From the NCBI GenBank assembly GCA_009694135.1, contig SHVS01000002.1, forward strand, positions 39,067-103,066: a DNA stretch of 64,000 bases. Reading direction: 5' to 3'. The position numbers and the translations under genes were made by a program. The stretch comes from Alphaproteobacteria bacterium. GTDB lineage: Bacteria > Pseudomonadota > Alphaproteobacteria > UBA6615. The number at the start of each line of letters is the position of its first letter. The first letter of the stretch is position 1. The notes under the pieces are model-generated. The model was not told the origin of the DNA. It saw only the letters and a program-made list of their open reading frames with translations, and ran no database searches. Below, one piece after another: positions 38,354 to 47,996 of the stretch.

Positions 38354-39699
38354 GCGGCGAGTTCCTTCTCCAGCGCGACAGCCAGCGCCTCGATATCGGC
38401 ATCGGTCGTGAGTTCGGTCGCGGCCAGGATCAAATGATTGGCCAGTTCGGCGCGCTCGGGGAACAGCCGCGAGGCCGGAACGCCGGCCAGGATCGGGAGC
38501 TTGGCGAGCGCGCTCACCACCGCCGTCGCCGGCTTGGTCAGCGTGACCGTGATCTCATTGAAGAAACTGTCATTGACGAGTTTCACGCCCTTGACGCGCT
38601 CTAGCCGCTTGGCGAGCGCGCCAGCGCGCTCGTGATTGATGCGCGCGAGGCGCGTCATGCCTTCTTCGCCCAGAAGCGCGACATGAATGGTGAAAGCGAG
38701 CGCGCAGAGGCCGGAATTGGTGCAGATGTTGCTCGTCGCCTTCTCGCGCCGGATGTGCTGCTCACGCGTCGAAAGCGTCAGCACATAGCCGCGCCGCCCA
38801 TCGGCATCGACGGTTTCGCCGCACAAGCGCCCGGGCATGGTGCGCAAAAACTTTTCGCGCGCGGCGAAGAGGCCGAGATACGGTCCGCCGAAATTGAGCG
38901 CATTGCCGAGCCCTTGCCCCTCGGCCACCACGATATCCGCGCCCATCGCGCCCGGCGGCGTTACAGCGCCGAGCGAAACCACTTCGGTCACGACGGCGAT
39001 CAGCAAGGCGCCCTTGGCGTGACAGGCGTCAGCCAGCGCGGTCAGATCGCGCAACTGCCCGAATACGCTCGGGTTTTGCACCACGACGCAAGCGGTGTCG
39101 CTGTCGATCTTCGCCGCCAAATCCTCGCGCGCCGATGGATCGGGCGCGCGCGCATCGATTTCCATGTCGAGGAAACGGGTCACGGTGACGGTCGCATCGC
39201 GATAATGCGGATGCAGCCCGCCCGAGAGGATCGCCCGCTTGCGCCCGGTCACGCGCCGCGCCATCAGCACGGCTTCGGCGCAGCCGGTCGGACCGTCGTA
39301 CATCGAGGCGTTGGCGACTTCCATTCCGGTCAGCAGCGCGACCTGGGTCTGGAACTCGAACAGCACTTGCAGCGTGCCCTGCGCGATTTCCGGCTGATAC
39401 GGCGTGTAAGACGTGAGGAATTCGCCACGTTGAATGAGCGCATCGACCGAGGCCGGCACATGATGGCGGTACGCGCCAGCGCCAACGAAGAACGGCGCGT
39501 CGCCGGCGGATACATTCACCGCCGCCAAAGCGCGCAGATGGCGCTCGACCTCGATCTCGCCCTGGTGGTCGGGCAGATCGAGCGGCGTCTTGAGGCGCGC
39601 GGCCTCCGGCACATCCTTGAACAGAGCCTCGACCGACTTGGCGCCGACTTTCGCCAGCATCACGCGCTGGTCGGCCTCCGTCTGCGGCAGATAGCGCAT
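38350..39699 (-). CDS. gcvPA: Glycine dehydrogenase (decarboxylating) subunit 1
   Basis: [67 protein letters not shown]. Confidence 0.97.
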   Translation of the reverse strand: MRYLPQTEADQRVMLAKVGAKSVEALFKDVPEAARLKTPLDLPDHQGEIEVERHLRALAAVNVSAGDAPFFVGAGAYRHHVPASVDALIQRGEFLTSYTPYQPEIAQGTLQVLFEFQTQVALLTGMEVANASMYDGPTGCAEAVLMARRVTGRKRAILSGGLHPHYRDATVTVTRFLDMEIDARAPDPSAREDLAAKIDSDTACVVVQNPSVFGQLRDLTALADACHAKGALLIAVVTEVVSLGAVTPPGAMGADIVVAEGQGLGNALNFGGPYLGLFAAREKFLRTMPGRLCGETVDADGRRGYVLTLSTREQHIRREKATSNICTNSGLCALAFTIHVALLGEEGMTRLARINHERAGALAKRLERVKGVKLVNDSFFNEITVTLTKPATAVVSALAKLPILAGVPASRLFPERAELANHLILAATELTTDADIEALAVALEKELAA

Positions 39700-39700
39700 G

Positions 39701-40081
39701 TTAGTGGAGCCCGTCGCAGTAGCTCTTGTACTGAGCCGCGGTCATCAGCGTCGCGAGCTGCACCTTGTTGGCGCTCTTGAGCTTGACGAACCAACCGTCG
39801 TCGGTCGGCGAGGAATTGACCAGCGCCGGCTCGTCCTTGAGCCGCGCGTTGGTCTCGACCACCTCGCCGTCGACCGGAGCATAGAGCTCGGCCGCGGTCT
39901 TGACCGATTCGATCGTGCCGGCCTCGCTGCCTTGCTGCAGCTTCTTGCCGACCGCCGGCAAATCGACGAACACGACGTCGCCGAGTTGTTCCTGGGCGTA
40001 AGCGGTGATGCCGACGGTCACCATTCCGGCGCCGTCATCACGCACCCATTCGTGTTCCTTGGTGAAACGCATCTCCGCCAT
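39701..40081 (-). CDS. gcvH: Glycine cleavage system H protein
   Basis: [49 protein letters not shown]. Confidence 0.97.
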   Translation of the reverse strand: MAEMRFTKEHEWVRDDGAGMVTVGITAYAQEQLGDVVFVDLPAVGKKLQQGSEAGTIESVKTAAELYAPVDGEVVETNARLKDEPALVNSSPTDDGWFVKLKSANKVQLATLMTAAQYKSYCDGLH

Positions 40082-40103
40082 GGTGTCTTCTCCTCGCGAG
40101 GGG

Positions 40104-41231
40104 CTAGGTGCCGCGATAGTAACGGGTTGGAACGAAGGGCAGCGGCGCAACGACGGTCGCAACCGGCTTGTCGCGCACGCTGACGAACAGGGACGTTCCC
40201 GGGGCCGCGCTTTCCGCCGCAACATAACCGAGCGCGATCGGGCCGCCGAAGCTGGGTCCGAAGCCGCCGGAGGTGATCTTGCCGATCTCCTTGCCGCTGG
40301 CGTCGGTGATTTTCGCGCCTTCACGCGCCGGCGCGCGGCCATCGACCTTGAGGCCGACGCGCTTACGTTTGGCGCCGGTCTTCAGCTCGCCCAGGATCTT
40401 GGCTGCGGCCGGAAAGTCCGCCGCCTCGCGGCGGCGCTTGCCGATGGTCCAGGCAAGCCCGGCCTCGATCGGCGTCGTCGCGGTGTCGATGTCATGTCCA
40501 TAGAGGCACAGCCCGGCTTCGAGCCGGAGCGAGTCGCGCGCGCCAAGACCGATCGGCTTCACTTCCGGCTGCGCCAGCATAAGGCGCGCTAAAGCTTCGG
40601 CGGCAGCGTTCTTGACCGAGACCTCGAAGCCGTCCTCGCCGGTATAGCCGGAGCGGGTGATGAACACATCCTGGCCGCCGAGCTTGCAAAACCCGCCGCC
40701 GAGGAACGGCAGCTTGGTCGCATCGGGCGACAGCCGGCCCATGACCGTGGCCGCCGCCGGGCCTTGCAGCGCCAGCAGCGCCTTGTCGTCGTGGCGCTCC
40801 AGCTTGGCCTCGGCCCCGAGCACGCGTGCGATGAGCGCGAAATCCGCGTCCTTGGTCGCGGCATTGACCACCAGATACAGGCGATCGGCGGCTAGCCGCG
40901 TGGCCATCAGATCGTCTTCGATCCCGCCATTGCTGTTCAGCAGAAGCGTGTAGCGCATGCGGCCGGGAGCGAGGCCCACGATATCGCCCGGCACCAGCCG
41001 CTCCAGCAGCGCGGCCGGATCGCCCTTCGCCGCCGTCAGCGTCCCCTGACCCATATGCGAGACATCGAACAGCCCGGCCGCGGTGCGGCAATGCGTGTGC
41101 TCGGCGATGATGCCGCTCGGGTATTGCACCGGCATGGCATAGCCGGCGAAAGGCACCAGCCGACCGCCCAACTCGCGGTGAAGGTCGTAAAGCGGCGTGT
41201 GCCGCGCGGTTTCGCTGCTAGGCCCGGACAT
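40104..41231 (-). CDS. gcvT: Aminomethyltransferase (glycine cleavage T protein)
   Basis: TPLYDLHRELGGRLVPFAGYAMPVQY, FDVSHMGQ, SGYTGEDGFEV; ATG at 41231. Confidence 0.96.
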   Translation of the reverse strand: MSGPSSETARHTPLYDLHRELGGRLVPFAGYAMPVQYPSGIIAEHTHCRTAAGLFDVSHMGQGTLTAAKGDPAALLERLVPGDIVGLAPGRMRYTLLLNSNGGIEDDLMATRLAADRLYLVVNAATKDADFALIARVLGAEAKLERHDDKALLALQGPAAATVMGRLSPDATKLPFLGGGFCKLGGQDVFITRSGYTGEDGFEVSVKNAAAEALARLMLAQPEVKPIGLGARDSLRLEAGLCLYGHDIDTATTPIEAGLAWTIGKRRREAADFPAAAKILGELKTGAKRKRVGLKVDGRAPAREGAKITDASGKEIGKITSGGFGPSFGGPIALGYVAAESAAPGTSLFVSVRDKPVATVVAPLPFVPTRYYRGT

Positions 41232-41261
41232 CTGGTCGCCCTTTCGATGACGTTTGGAACG

Positions 41262-41478
41262 CTGCTTTCCCAGCGCTCCTGCCCCAGTCGGTCTTCGACC
41301 TGAGAGATTCGCCGCGCGCATGCCGGAGTATGGCGAACGCTGGCTTACTCCTTCGGTGAGGCAAATGCCTCGTCTCCAGAGCGTCATCCCCCTGCGGTCC
41401 CTGGTGCCTGAGAGATTCCGGGGCGGTTGCTCCTTCGGCGCCGCTACGCACACCGCGCAGCGGACTCTCCCGCAGGGT
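41262..41478 (-). promoter_or_regulatory. Tandem glycine riboswitch upstream of gcvT
   Basis: On the minus strand two copies of GAATCTCTCAG (complement at 41300-41310 and 41408-41418) and two of CCGAAGGAG (complement at 41348-41356 and 41430-41438), plus 5' GGGAGAGT; 5' of the gcv operon. Confidence 0.9.
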
Positions 41479-41540
41479 TCGGCTGACCAGGAGGGATAAA
41501 CTATGCGGCGGCGCTGACGAGTCAACCGCCGCCAGGCGAC

Positions 41541-42083
41541 TCAGCGCCGCAGGCGGGCGCGATTGAAGGCGAGTTCAGCGTCCGTGAGTTGGAAGCCGAC
41601 GTAAACATGATAGTCGGCGGCCTGCTCACCGGCGCGCAGCGGAATGGTCTGCGTCAGCTCCTCGACCATGCTGATGCGCTCGGCATTGGCGGCGAAGGCG
41701 ACATCGGCCGGGAACACCTTCACCACCAGCGGCACGTCGTCCTTGGTAGCAATGGCGACAAAATATTCGTAGGCGCCGCGACGTTCGCGATTCGCCGGGC
41801 CGCGCGTGGCCTCGATCTGCAAACTCAGGTCGAAGTTCACCCGACTGCGGCGCGCATCGAGGGCACAGGAGCCCTTGAAATCGGAGATCCGCGCTTGCAG
41901 CACCACATCGGTTGGGTCGCGCCCGGTCCCGGTCTGGAACTTGGTCACCTGCGAGGTATCGCCGATGACGAGCACCTGCGGGCAAGCCCCCGGCGCCGCC
42001 GCCTGCTGCGGCGCGGAGGAGCAGCCGGCGAGCAGCAGCACAGCCGCCGCAAGGGTTACAGACTGTTGTGGGTACTGTCGCAC
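41541..42083 (-). CDS. Hypothetical lipoprotein
   Basis: Signal peptide and lipobox VRQYPQQSVTLAAAVLLLAGCSS; GTG start inferred at 42083. Confidence 0.7.
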   Translation of the reverse strand: MRQYPQQSVTLAAAVLLLAGCSSAPQQAAAPGACPQVLVIGDTSQVTKFQTGTGRDPTDVVLQARISDFKGSCALDARRSRVNFDLSLQIEATRGPANRERRGAYEYFVAIATKDDVPLVVKVFPADVAFAANAERISMVEELTQTIPLRAGEQAADYHVYVGFQLTDAELAFNRARLRR

Positions 42084-42298
42084 AGCGGGCTCGCCTTGGT
42101 TTACTTGCAGCCGCAAAAATAGGCCCGGCTGGTCGTCTTCGCCATATGCACCACCGGCGTGAAGCTGGTGCCCTTATGCGAGCTGTCGCAGAAGGGCTGC
42201 GACTTGCTGCGTCCGCAGGCGCACCAGAAATAGGTTTTGCCGGCCTCGACGGCGACCGGATAGGGCCCTTTCTGGGCGATTTGAGCCTCGGACGACAT
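42056..42298 (-). pseudogene. CDGSH iron-sulfur protein interrupted by an in-frame TAA
   Basis: First motif WCACGRSKSQPFCDSSHKGT intact; second reads CGCK-TAA-TKASPLCDSTHNSL-TAA in one frame. Confidence 0.75.
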
Positions 42299-42484
42299 GC
42301 CTTGCCTGTTGTGGTGAATGCGTAGCCTTGCCGCCGGCCCCGCTGCTGGGCTACAGCGGCATGCGAGCGGCGCAGTTTAGAAGCGCGTCACAGCGCCTGC
42401 AAGCACGGCGCCGGGTCGTTGCAGGGGTTTGAACCTGGAACGTGCATCCGCCGCCGGACTGTGGGCCAGACTTGTAGGACGGCG

Positions 42485-43447
42485 ATGGCGGTCTATACGG
42501 AAGTCACCGATGACGAGGTGCGCGCCTTTGTCGCCGAATACGACATTGGCGAGGTCGTGTCCTATCAAGGCATCGCCGAAGGGGTGGAGAACAGCAACTT
42601 CCTGCTGCGCACCACGCGCGGGAGCTACATCCTCACGCTGTATGAAAAGCGCGTGCGCGGCGAGGATCTGCCGTTCTTCCTCGGCCTCATGGAGCACCTG
42701 GCCAAGGACGGCATCGCCTGCCCGACACCGCTGCATGGACGCGACGGGCCGTCTCTGCGCCGCTTGTGCGGACGGCCGGCGGCGATCGTCACCTTCCTTG
42801 AAGGCATGTGGCCGCGGCGCATTCAGCCGCTGCATTGCGCCGAGCTTGGCGACGCGATGGCGCGGCTGCATTTGGCCGCGCGCGGCTTCCCGCTCGCGCG
42901 CTCGAATGACCTGTCGCTTGCCGGCTGGCGCGCGCTGCTGGACGCGACTGCGGCCAAAGCGCACAGCGTGCAGCCCGGTTTAGCGGAGGAACTTGGCCGC
43001 GAATTGGCAAGCCTGGAGAAATCCTGGCCCAAAGGCTTGCCCACCGGCGTGATCCACGCCGACTTATTCCCGGACAATGTGTTCTTTCTCGACAGCAAGC
43101 TGTCCGGGCTGATCGACTTCTATTTCGCCTGCAACGACCTGCTCGCCTATGATTTGGCGATCGGGCTGAACGCCTGGTGCTTCGAGCCCGACCTGTCTTT
43201 CAACATCACCAAGGCGCGGTTGATGTTGCAGGCCTATCGCCGCCGCCGTCCGCTCGAACCGGGGGAGCTGGAGGCGCTGCCGATCCTGGCGCGCGGCAGT
43301 GCGCTGCGCTTCCTGCTGACGCGGCTTTATGATTGGCTGTTTCAGCCGCCCGGCGCCTTCGTCAGGCGCAAGGACCCGCTCGAATATCTCGCCAAGCTGC
43401 GCTTTCACCGGCGCATCGCCGGCCCGACCGCCTATGGGCTCGACTAG
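42485..43447 (+). CDS. thrB: Homoserine kinase (ThrB, APH-fold type)
   Basis: [81 protein letters not shown]. Confidence 0.95.
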   Translation: MAVYTEVTDDEVRAFVAEYDIGEVVSYQGIAEGVENSNFLLRTTRGSYILTLYEKRVRGEDLPFFLGLMEHLAKDGIACPTPLHGRDGPSLRRLCGRPAAIVTFLEGMWPRRIQPLHCAELGDAMARLHLAARGFPLARSNDLSLAGWRALLDATAAKAHSVQPGLAEELGRELASLEKSWPKGLPTGVIHADLFPDNVFFLDSKLSGLIDFYFACNDLLAYDLAIGLNAWCFEPDLSFNITKARLMLQAYRRRRPLEPGELEALPILARGSALRFLLTRLYDWLFQPPGAFVRRKDPLEYLAKLRFHRRIAGPTAYGLD

Positions 43448-43450
43448 GCG

Positions 43451-43903
43451 ATGACCACGCCACTGGTCGAAATCTTCACCGACGGCGCCTGCCTCGGCAA
43501 TCCCGGCCCCGGCGGCTGGGGCGCGATTCTGCGCGCCGAGGGCCAGGAATACGAGCTGTCCGGCGGAGAAAAAGCGACCACCAACAACCGCATGGAAATG
43601 ACGGCGGCGATCGCCGCGCTCGAAGCGCTCACCCGGCCGTCGCGCGTGCGCGTCGTAACCGATAGCACCTATTTGCGCGACGGGATCACGCGCTGGATCG
43701 CGAGTTGGCAGCGCAAGGGCTGGAAGACCGCCGACAACAAGCCGGTCAAGAACAAGGACCTATGGCAACGGCTGCTCGAAGCCGAAGCGCCGCACAAGGT
43801 CGAGTGGGAATGGGTGCGCGGCCATGACGGTCACCCGGAGAACGACCGCTGCGACCAGTTGGCGCGCGACGCCGCGGAAGTCGCGGCGAAAAGGACCGGC
43901 TAG
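43451..43903 (+). CDS. rnhA: Ribonuclease HI
   Basis: [70 protein letters not shown]. Confidence 0.97.
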   Translation: MTTPLVEIFTDGACLGNPGPGGWGAILRAEGQEYELSGGEKATTNNRMEMTAAIAALEALTRPSRVRVVTDSTYLRDGITRWIASWQRKGWKTADNKPVKNKDLWQRLLEAEAPHKVEWEWVRGHDGHPENDRCDQLARDAAEVAAKRTG

Positions 43904-43906
43904 GAC

Positions 43907-44410
43907 TTAGCGCTTGCGCGCGGCTTTCATCGCCTCGATCACCTTTTCGGCGGCCGAAAGATCAAGCCCCGGCACCGGCTCGATCGCCAAATGGGTGACG
44001 ATCCCCTGATCGGCGACGAGCGCGAAACGGCGACCGCGCAACCCAAGCCCGCCTTGCGGCGGCATCATGACCTCTAATCCAAGCGCGCGAGTGAACTCGG
44101 CGGCCGGGTCGGCCAGCATGACGATATTTTCGCCGACGCCCTGATCCTTGCCCCAGGCCTCCATGACATATGGATCGTTGACCGACAAAACCGCGATGGC
44201 GTCGGCCCCCTCGGCCTTGATCGCCGCGGCTTGTTCAACATAACCGGGCAAATGCCGCCCCGAGCAGGTCGGAGTGAAGGCGCCCGGCATGCCGACAAGA
44301 ACCACCTTACGCCCGGCGAAAAAGGCCCCGGTCGAGATATCCTCGACAGTGCCATTGATGCGCCGCTTGACGGTGGCGGGCGGGATGCGGTCACCGAGCT
44401 TGATCGTCAT
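43907..44410 (-). CDS. Peroxiredoxin (Prx5-like)
   Basis: VVLVGMPGAFTPTCSGRHLPGYVEQA, VLSVNDPYVMEAWGKDQG. Confidence 0.94.
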   Translation of the reverse strand: MTIKLGDRIPPATVKRRINGTVEDISTGAFFAGRKVVLVGMPGAFTPTCSGRHLPGYVEQAAAIKAEGADAIAVLSVNDPYVMEAWGKDQGVGENIVMLADPAAEFTRALGLEVMMPPQGGLGLRGRRFALVADQGIVTHLAIEPVPGLDLSAAEKVIEAMKAARKR

Positions 44411-46587
44411 GGTTCCCCCTGCGCTTGGGTCAGTGCGGTTTCGACCGCCACCACAGTCAGGATCTCGGGCAAGGCCACGCCGCCCGGGGCGCCCGGACCA
44501 TAGACGATGTTGAACGGGATGCCATAACGCCGGTTGCGGACGAGAAACGCCGCGATCGCCGGGTCAGGCCGCGTCCAATCCGCCTGCATCGCCACGACGC
44601 CCTTGGCGTTAAGCCGCTTGGCGACGTCTTCGCGCTGCAGCACCAGCCGCTTGTTGACCAGGCAGGTGATGCACCAGTCGGCCGTGACATCGACAAACAC
44701 CGTCTCGCCGCGCGCCACCGCGCGCGCGATCTCGCCCTCGGCGAAGGGGTGCCAGGCGATCACCCCGGCCGCATCGGGCGGGGTCAGGGCCGAGCGCGCC
44801 GGCCACGCTGCCGGCACCACCAACGCGACAAGCGATACGGCAAGAACCGCGACCGGCATGGCTCGGTCGAACCGCGGCAAGGCGCGCCGCAGTTCCAGCG
44901 GGATGCGCCAACGCGCCAGGCGAGACAGTCTCGGCCGCAGCCACAACATCGCCGCGGCAAGCGCCAAAAGCGCACCGGTGGCCAGCGCTGCGAGCACGCC
45001 GAGCTGCGCCCCCAACACGGTCAGCAGCCAGAGCGCCGTCCCGAGTAAACCGAGGCCGAGAACCAGCTTAAGCGTCGCCATCCACTTTCCCGGTCGCGGC
45101 AAATGTAGCGCCAAACGCGGCATGGCCGCGACGGCGAGATAGGGCAGCGCGAAACCGACGCCGAGCGCGGTGAAAACCAACACGATCTCCAGCGTCCCGC
45201 GGCTGACCGCGAAACCGAGCGCGGTGCCAAGAAACGGCGCCGTGCACGGGGTGGCCAGCAAGGTCGCGAAGGCGCCGCTGGCGAAGCTGCCCGCGACGCC
45301 CGGCGCACGCCCGAGGACGAAGGTCGGCCCACGTGTCGCGCCCATAAAGCCGCTGGTCGCCAATCTTGTCGCGAGCGCCTGCGGCAAGGAAAACTCGTAC
45401 CAGCCGAACAGATTGCTTGCGAACAGGACCAGGAGCGTCGCCATGCCGGCGACGAACACCGGCTGCTGGAACTGCGACCCCCAGCCTATGGCGAAGCCGA
45501 GCGTGCGGCCAAGGATCGCCGCGGCGCCGAGGGCCCACATCGAGGCGAGTATGCCCGCGGTGGTCGCGAGGAACGACAACCGCACCTCCCTTTTTGCCGC
45601 ACCGCCCAGTTGCAGCAGCCCGATCAGCTTAAGCGACAAGACCGGCAAAACGCAGGGCATCAAATTGAGAATTGCACCGCCCAGCAGGGCGAAAAGCAGC
45701 ATCAGGGCCAGGCTCGCCCCAACCCCGCTCGCCGGGGTCGCCACCGTCTCGATGCTGCGCCCGCCGTCGACCAGGGTGAGCGTCAGGGGCACGCGATCGA
45801 GTGGCGGGGCGGGCCCGACACCGGCCGCGTCATTCGCTGCCACGCGAAAGATCGCGCGCCGCCCCCCGTCCTCCAGCCGCAGCTTCGGGGCGGCGAAGTA
45901 CACCGAACGCGGCCCTTCGACGAACAAGTCCGGCTTTTCGAACGGATAGAGAGCGGTGAACACCGCCTCGAGGGTCGGGTGCTTGCCGATCTCGATAAAG
46001 GCGTCGGAAAAGGTGAGCCCCGCCCCGCGCCCATCGCCCGGCACCGCGGCGCGAAAGCGCGCGATCACATTGGCGTGCGGCGAGGCCTCGGCCGGCTCGG
46101 CCGGCAGCGCGAGCTCTAGCTTGGCCTCGGCCGGGACACAGATTTCCTTGCACACCAGGAAATTGACCGTGGCCCGAAACACGCTCGCCTGGCCAGGCCT
46201 GGCCAGTTCCGCTTCGATCGGCAGCAGGACGTGATCGACGTAACCGATATTGTCGATGCCGAAGACCGAAAACCGCCGCGGCGCGGGCCAAAGCAACGCG
46301 GCCGATTGCAGGTTTTCCGAGCCGGACCATTGTATTTCGACCGGAAGCCCGCCCTCGCCCGGGCTGCGCCAATAGGTTTTCCAGCCTGGAGCGAGCGAAA
46401 ATTCCAACCCGAGAATGACGCGATCAAGCCCAGCCACGCCGCTGGTCGCGGCCACCAGCCGTACCGCCGCCTGCGTCTGGCGGTCCCAGGGTGTGGAGGC
46501 GTCGCCAGCGGCCATAGCCGGCGCAGCCGCGCAAACCGCGGCGATTGCGGCCATGCGCAGCAATTTAAGCAATCCCAAAGAGTTCAT
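44407..46587 (-). CDS. DsbD/ScsB-like protein-disulfide reductase
   Basis: N-terminal periplasmic domain, NLMPCVLPVLSLKLIGL membrane domain, C-terminal thioredoxin domain VDVTADWCITCLVNKR. Confidence 0.92.
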   Translation of the reverse strand: MNSLGLLKLLRMAAIAAVCAAAPAMAAGDASTPWDRQTQAAVRLVAATSGVAGLDRVILGLEFSLAPGWKTYWRSPGEGGLPVEIQWSGSENLQSAALLWPAPRRFSVFGIDNIGYVDHVLLPIEAELARPGQASVFRATVNFLVCKEICVPAEAKLELALPAEPAEASPHANVIARFRAAVPGDGRGAGLTFSDAFIEIGKHPTLEAVFTALYPFEKPDLFVEGPRSVYFAAPKLRLEDGGRRAIFRVAANDAAGVGPAPPLDRVPLTLTLVDGGRSIETVATPASGVGASLALMLLFALLGGAILNLMPCVLPVLSLKLIGLLQLGGAAKREVRLSFLATTAGILASMWALGAAAILGRTLGFAIGWGSQFQQPVFVAGMATLLVLFASNLFGWYEFSLPQALATRLATSGFMGATRGPTFVLGRAPGVAGSFASGAFATLLATPCTAPFLGTALGFAVSRGTLEIVLVFTALGVGFALPYLAVAAMPRLALHLPRPGKWMATLKLVLGLGLLGTALWLLTVLGAQLGVLAALATGALLALAAAMLWLRPRLSRLARWRIPLELRRALPRFDRAMPVAVLAVSLVALVVPAAWPARSALTPPDAAGVIAWHPFAEGEIARAVARGETVFVDVTADWCITCLVNKRLVLQREDVAKRLNAKGVVAMQADWTRPDPAIAAFLVRNRRYGIPFNIVYGPGAPGGVALPEILTVVAVETALTQAQGEP

Positions 46588-46742
46588 CGGCGACTCTCAA
46601 GGCGGACCATGACTGTACGATACCACGGCGGGGCTTTGTATACCTTGTCGCCGTGAACTGTCGCTGCCACAATTAATTGAGATCGGCGGCCCTGCTCCGG
46701 CGCGCGGGACCCGCCCTGAGAAATGACGGCACGGACGAAACC

Positions 46743-47318
46743 ATGGCCAAGGTTGAGCAGACAGAAGGTTACCTCGAAGGGAAGATCCTGATCGCCATGC
46801 CCAACATGGCCGATCCGCGATTTTCGCGTTCGGTGATCTTCCTCTGCGCGCATAACGCCGAGGGCGCCATGGGGCTGGTGCTCAACAAGCACCTGGAGTC
46901 GCTCAGCTTTGGTGAACTCCTGAGCCAACTTGAGATCAGGCCGGACGAGGCCGTGGTCGAGCACCGCGTGCATTTCGGCGGGCCGGTCGAATCCGGGCGC
47001 GGCTTCGTTTTGCATTCGGACGACTACACCCAGGACGGCACGTTGAAAATCGGCAGCGGGATCGCGCTCACCGAGACCATCGACATCCTGCGCGCGATCG
47101 CGCGCGGCGACGGCCCGCTCCGTGCCCTGATGGCGCTCGGCTATGCCGGCTGGGGACCGGGCCAGCTCGAATCCGAGATCCATGACAATGCCTGGCTGCA
47201 CGCCAGCGCGGATTCCGAGATCGTGTTCGACGAAGACCTCGGCGCCAAGTGGGAGCGCGCCATGGCCAAGCTCGGGATCGGCCTCGACAACCTCTCCGGC
47301 GCCTCCGGTCACGCCTAA
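46743..47318 (+). CDS. YqgE/AlgH family protein
   Basis: YLEGKILIAMPNMADPRFSRSVIFLCAHNAEGAMGLVLNK, ALGYAGWGPGQLESEI. Confidence 0.95.
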   Translation: MAKVEQTEGYLEGKILIAMPNMADPRFSRSVIFLCAHNAEGAMGLVLNKHLESLSFGELLSQLEIRPDEAVVEHRVHFGGPVESGRGFVLHSDDYTQDGTLKIGSGIALTETIDILRAIARGDGPLRALMALGYAGWGPGQLESEIHDNAWLHASADSEIVFDEDLGAKWERAMAKLGIGLDNLSGASGHA

Positions 47319-47342
47319 CGGGCGTGCCGCGTCAGGCTTCGG

Positions 47343-47996
47343 CTAACGCCCTTTCGGCCGCGCACCGTCCGAAAGCAACGCATAGAGCAAATGGTCGCGC
47401 CATTCGCCGTTGATCTTGAGATAGCGGCGCGCGCGGCCCTCTTCTTCGAAGCCGGACGCGATCAGTAGCCTGCGGCTCGGCTCGTTTGTCGGCAAACAAG
47501 CCGCGTCGATGCGATGCAGGCACAGCGGGCCGAAAGCATAGGCAAGCAAAACGCCCAGCGCCTCGGTCATCAGCCGTTGCCGGGGAAATTCCTCGCCGAT
47601 CCAGTAGCCGAGCGTCGCCGCCTGCGCCACGCCGCGCCGGACGTTGCTCAGCCCGATGCCGCCGAGCAGACGGTCGTCGCCACGGCGCATAAGAAACAAG
47701 CCATAGGCCAGATCTTCGCGCCGGTCCTGATCGGCGCGCCGCAGCCGGCGCAGGAAGGCCTCGCGCGAGAGCGCATTGTCGATCCAGGCCGGTTCCCAGG
47801 GTTCGAGAAAGCGCCGGCTCTTCGCCCTCAGTTCGGCATAGGCGCTAAAGTCGCCGTCCTCGGGCGTACGCAGGTACAGGCGCTCGCCCATCAGCCGTAT
47901 ATTCTGCGCCGAAGCGAAGCGGCGCAGGAACGGCATGCGCTGGAGCCAAGTGCCGCGCGCGATCGCGCCTCCTTCGAGGGTGATTGCGCGCCTCAC
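47343..47996 (-). CDS. GNAT family N-acetyltransferase (RimJ-like)
   Basis: LYLRTPEDGDFSAYAELRAKSRRFLEPWEP, YWIGEEFPRQRLMTEAL, RLLIASGFEEEGRARRYLKINGEWRDHLLYAL. Confidence 0.92.
   Translation of the reverse strand: MRRAITLEGGAIARGTWLQRMPFLRRFASAQNIRLMGERLYLRTPEDGDFSAYAELRAKSRRFLEPWEPAWIDNALSREAFLRRLRRADQDRREDLAYGLFLMRRGDDRLLGGIGLSNVRRGVAQAATLGYWIGEEFPRQRLMTEALGVLLAYAFGPLCLHRIDAACLPTNEPSRRLLIASGFEEEGRARRYLKINGEWRDHLLYALLSDGARPKGR

Noticed and set aside
37040-38437. 465-aa plus-strand ORF opposite gcvPB
   Set aside because: His/Arg-rich antisense translation typical of GC-rich shadow frames; gcvPB is unambiguous
42101-42103. Selenocysteine/pyrrolysine recoding at the CDGSH stop codon
   Set aside because: The codon is TAA, not TGA or TAG, and no SECIS-like element was identified
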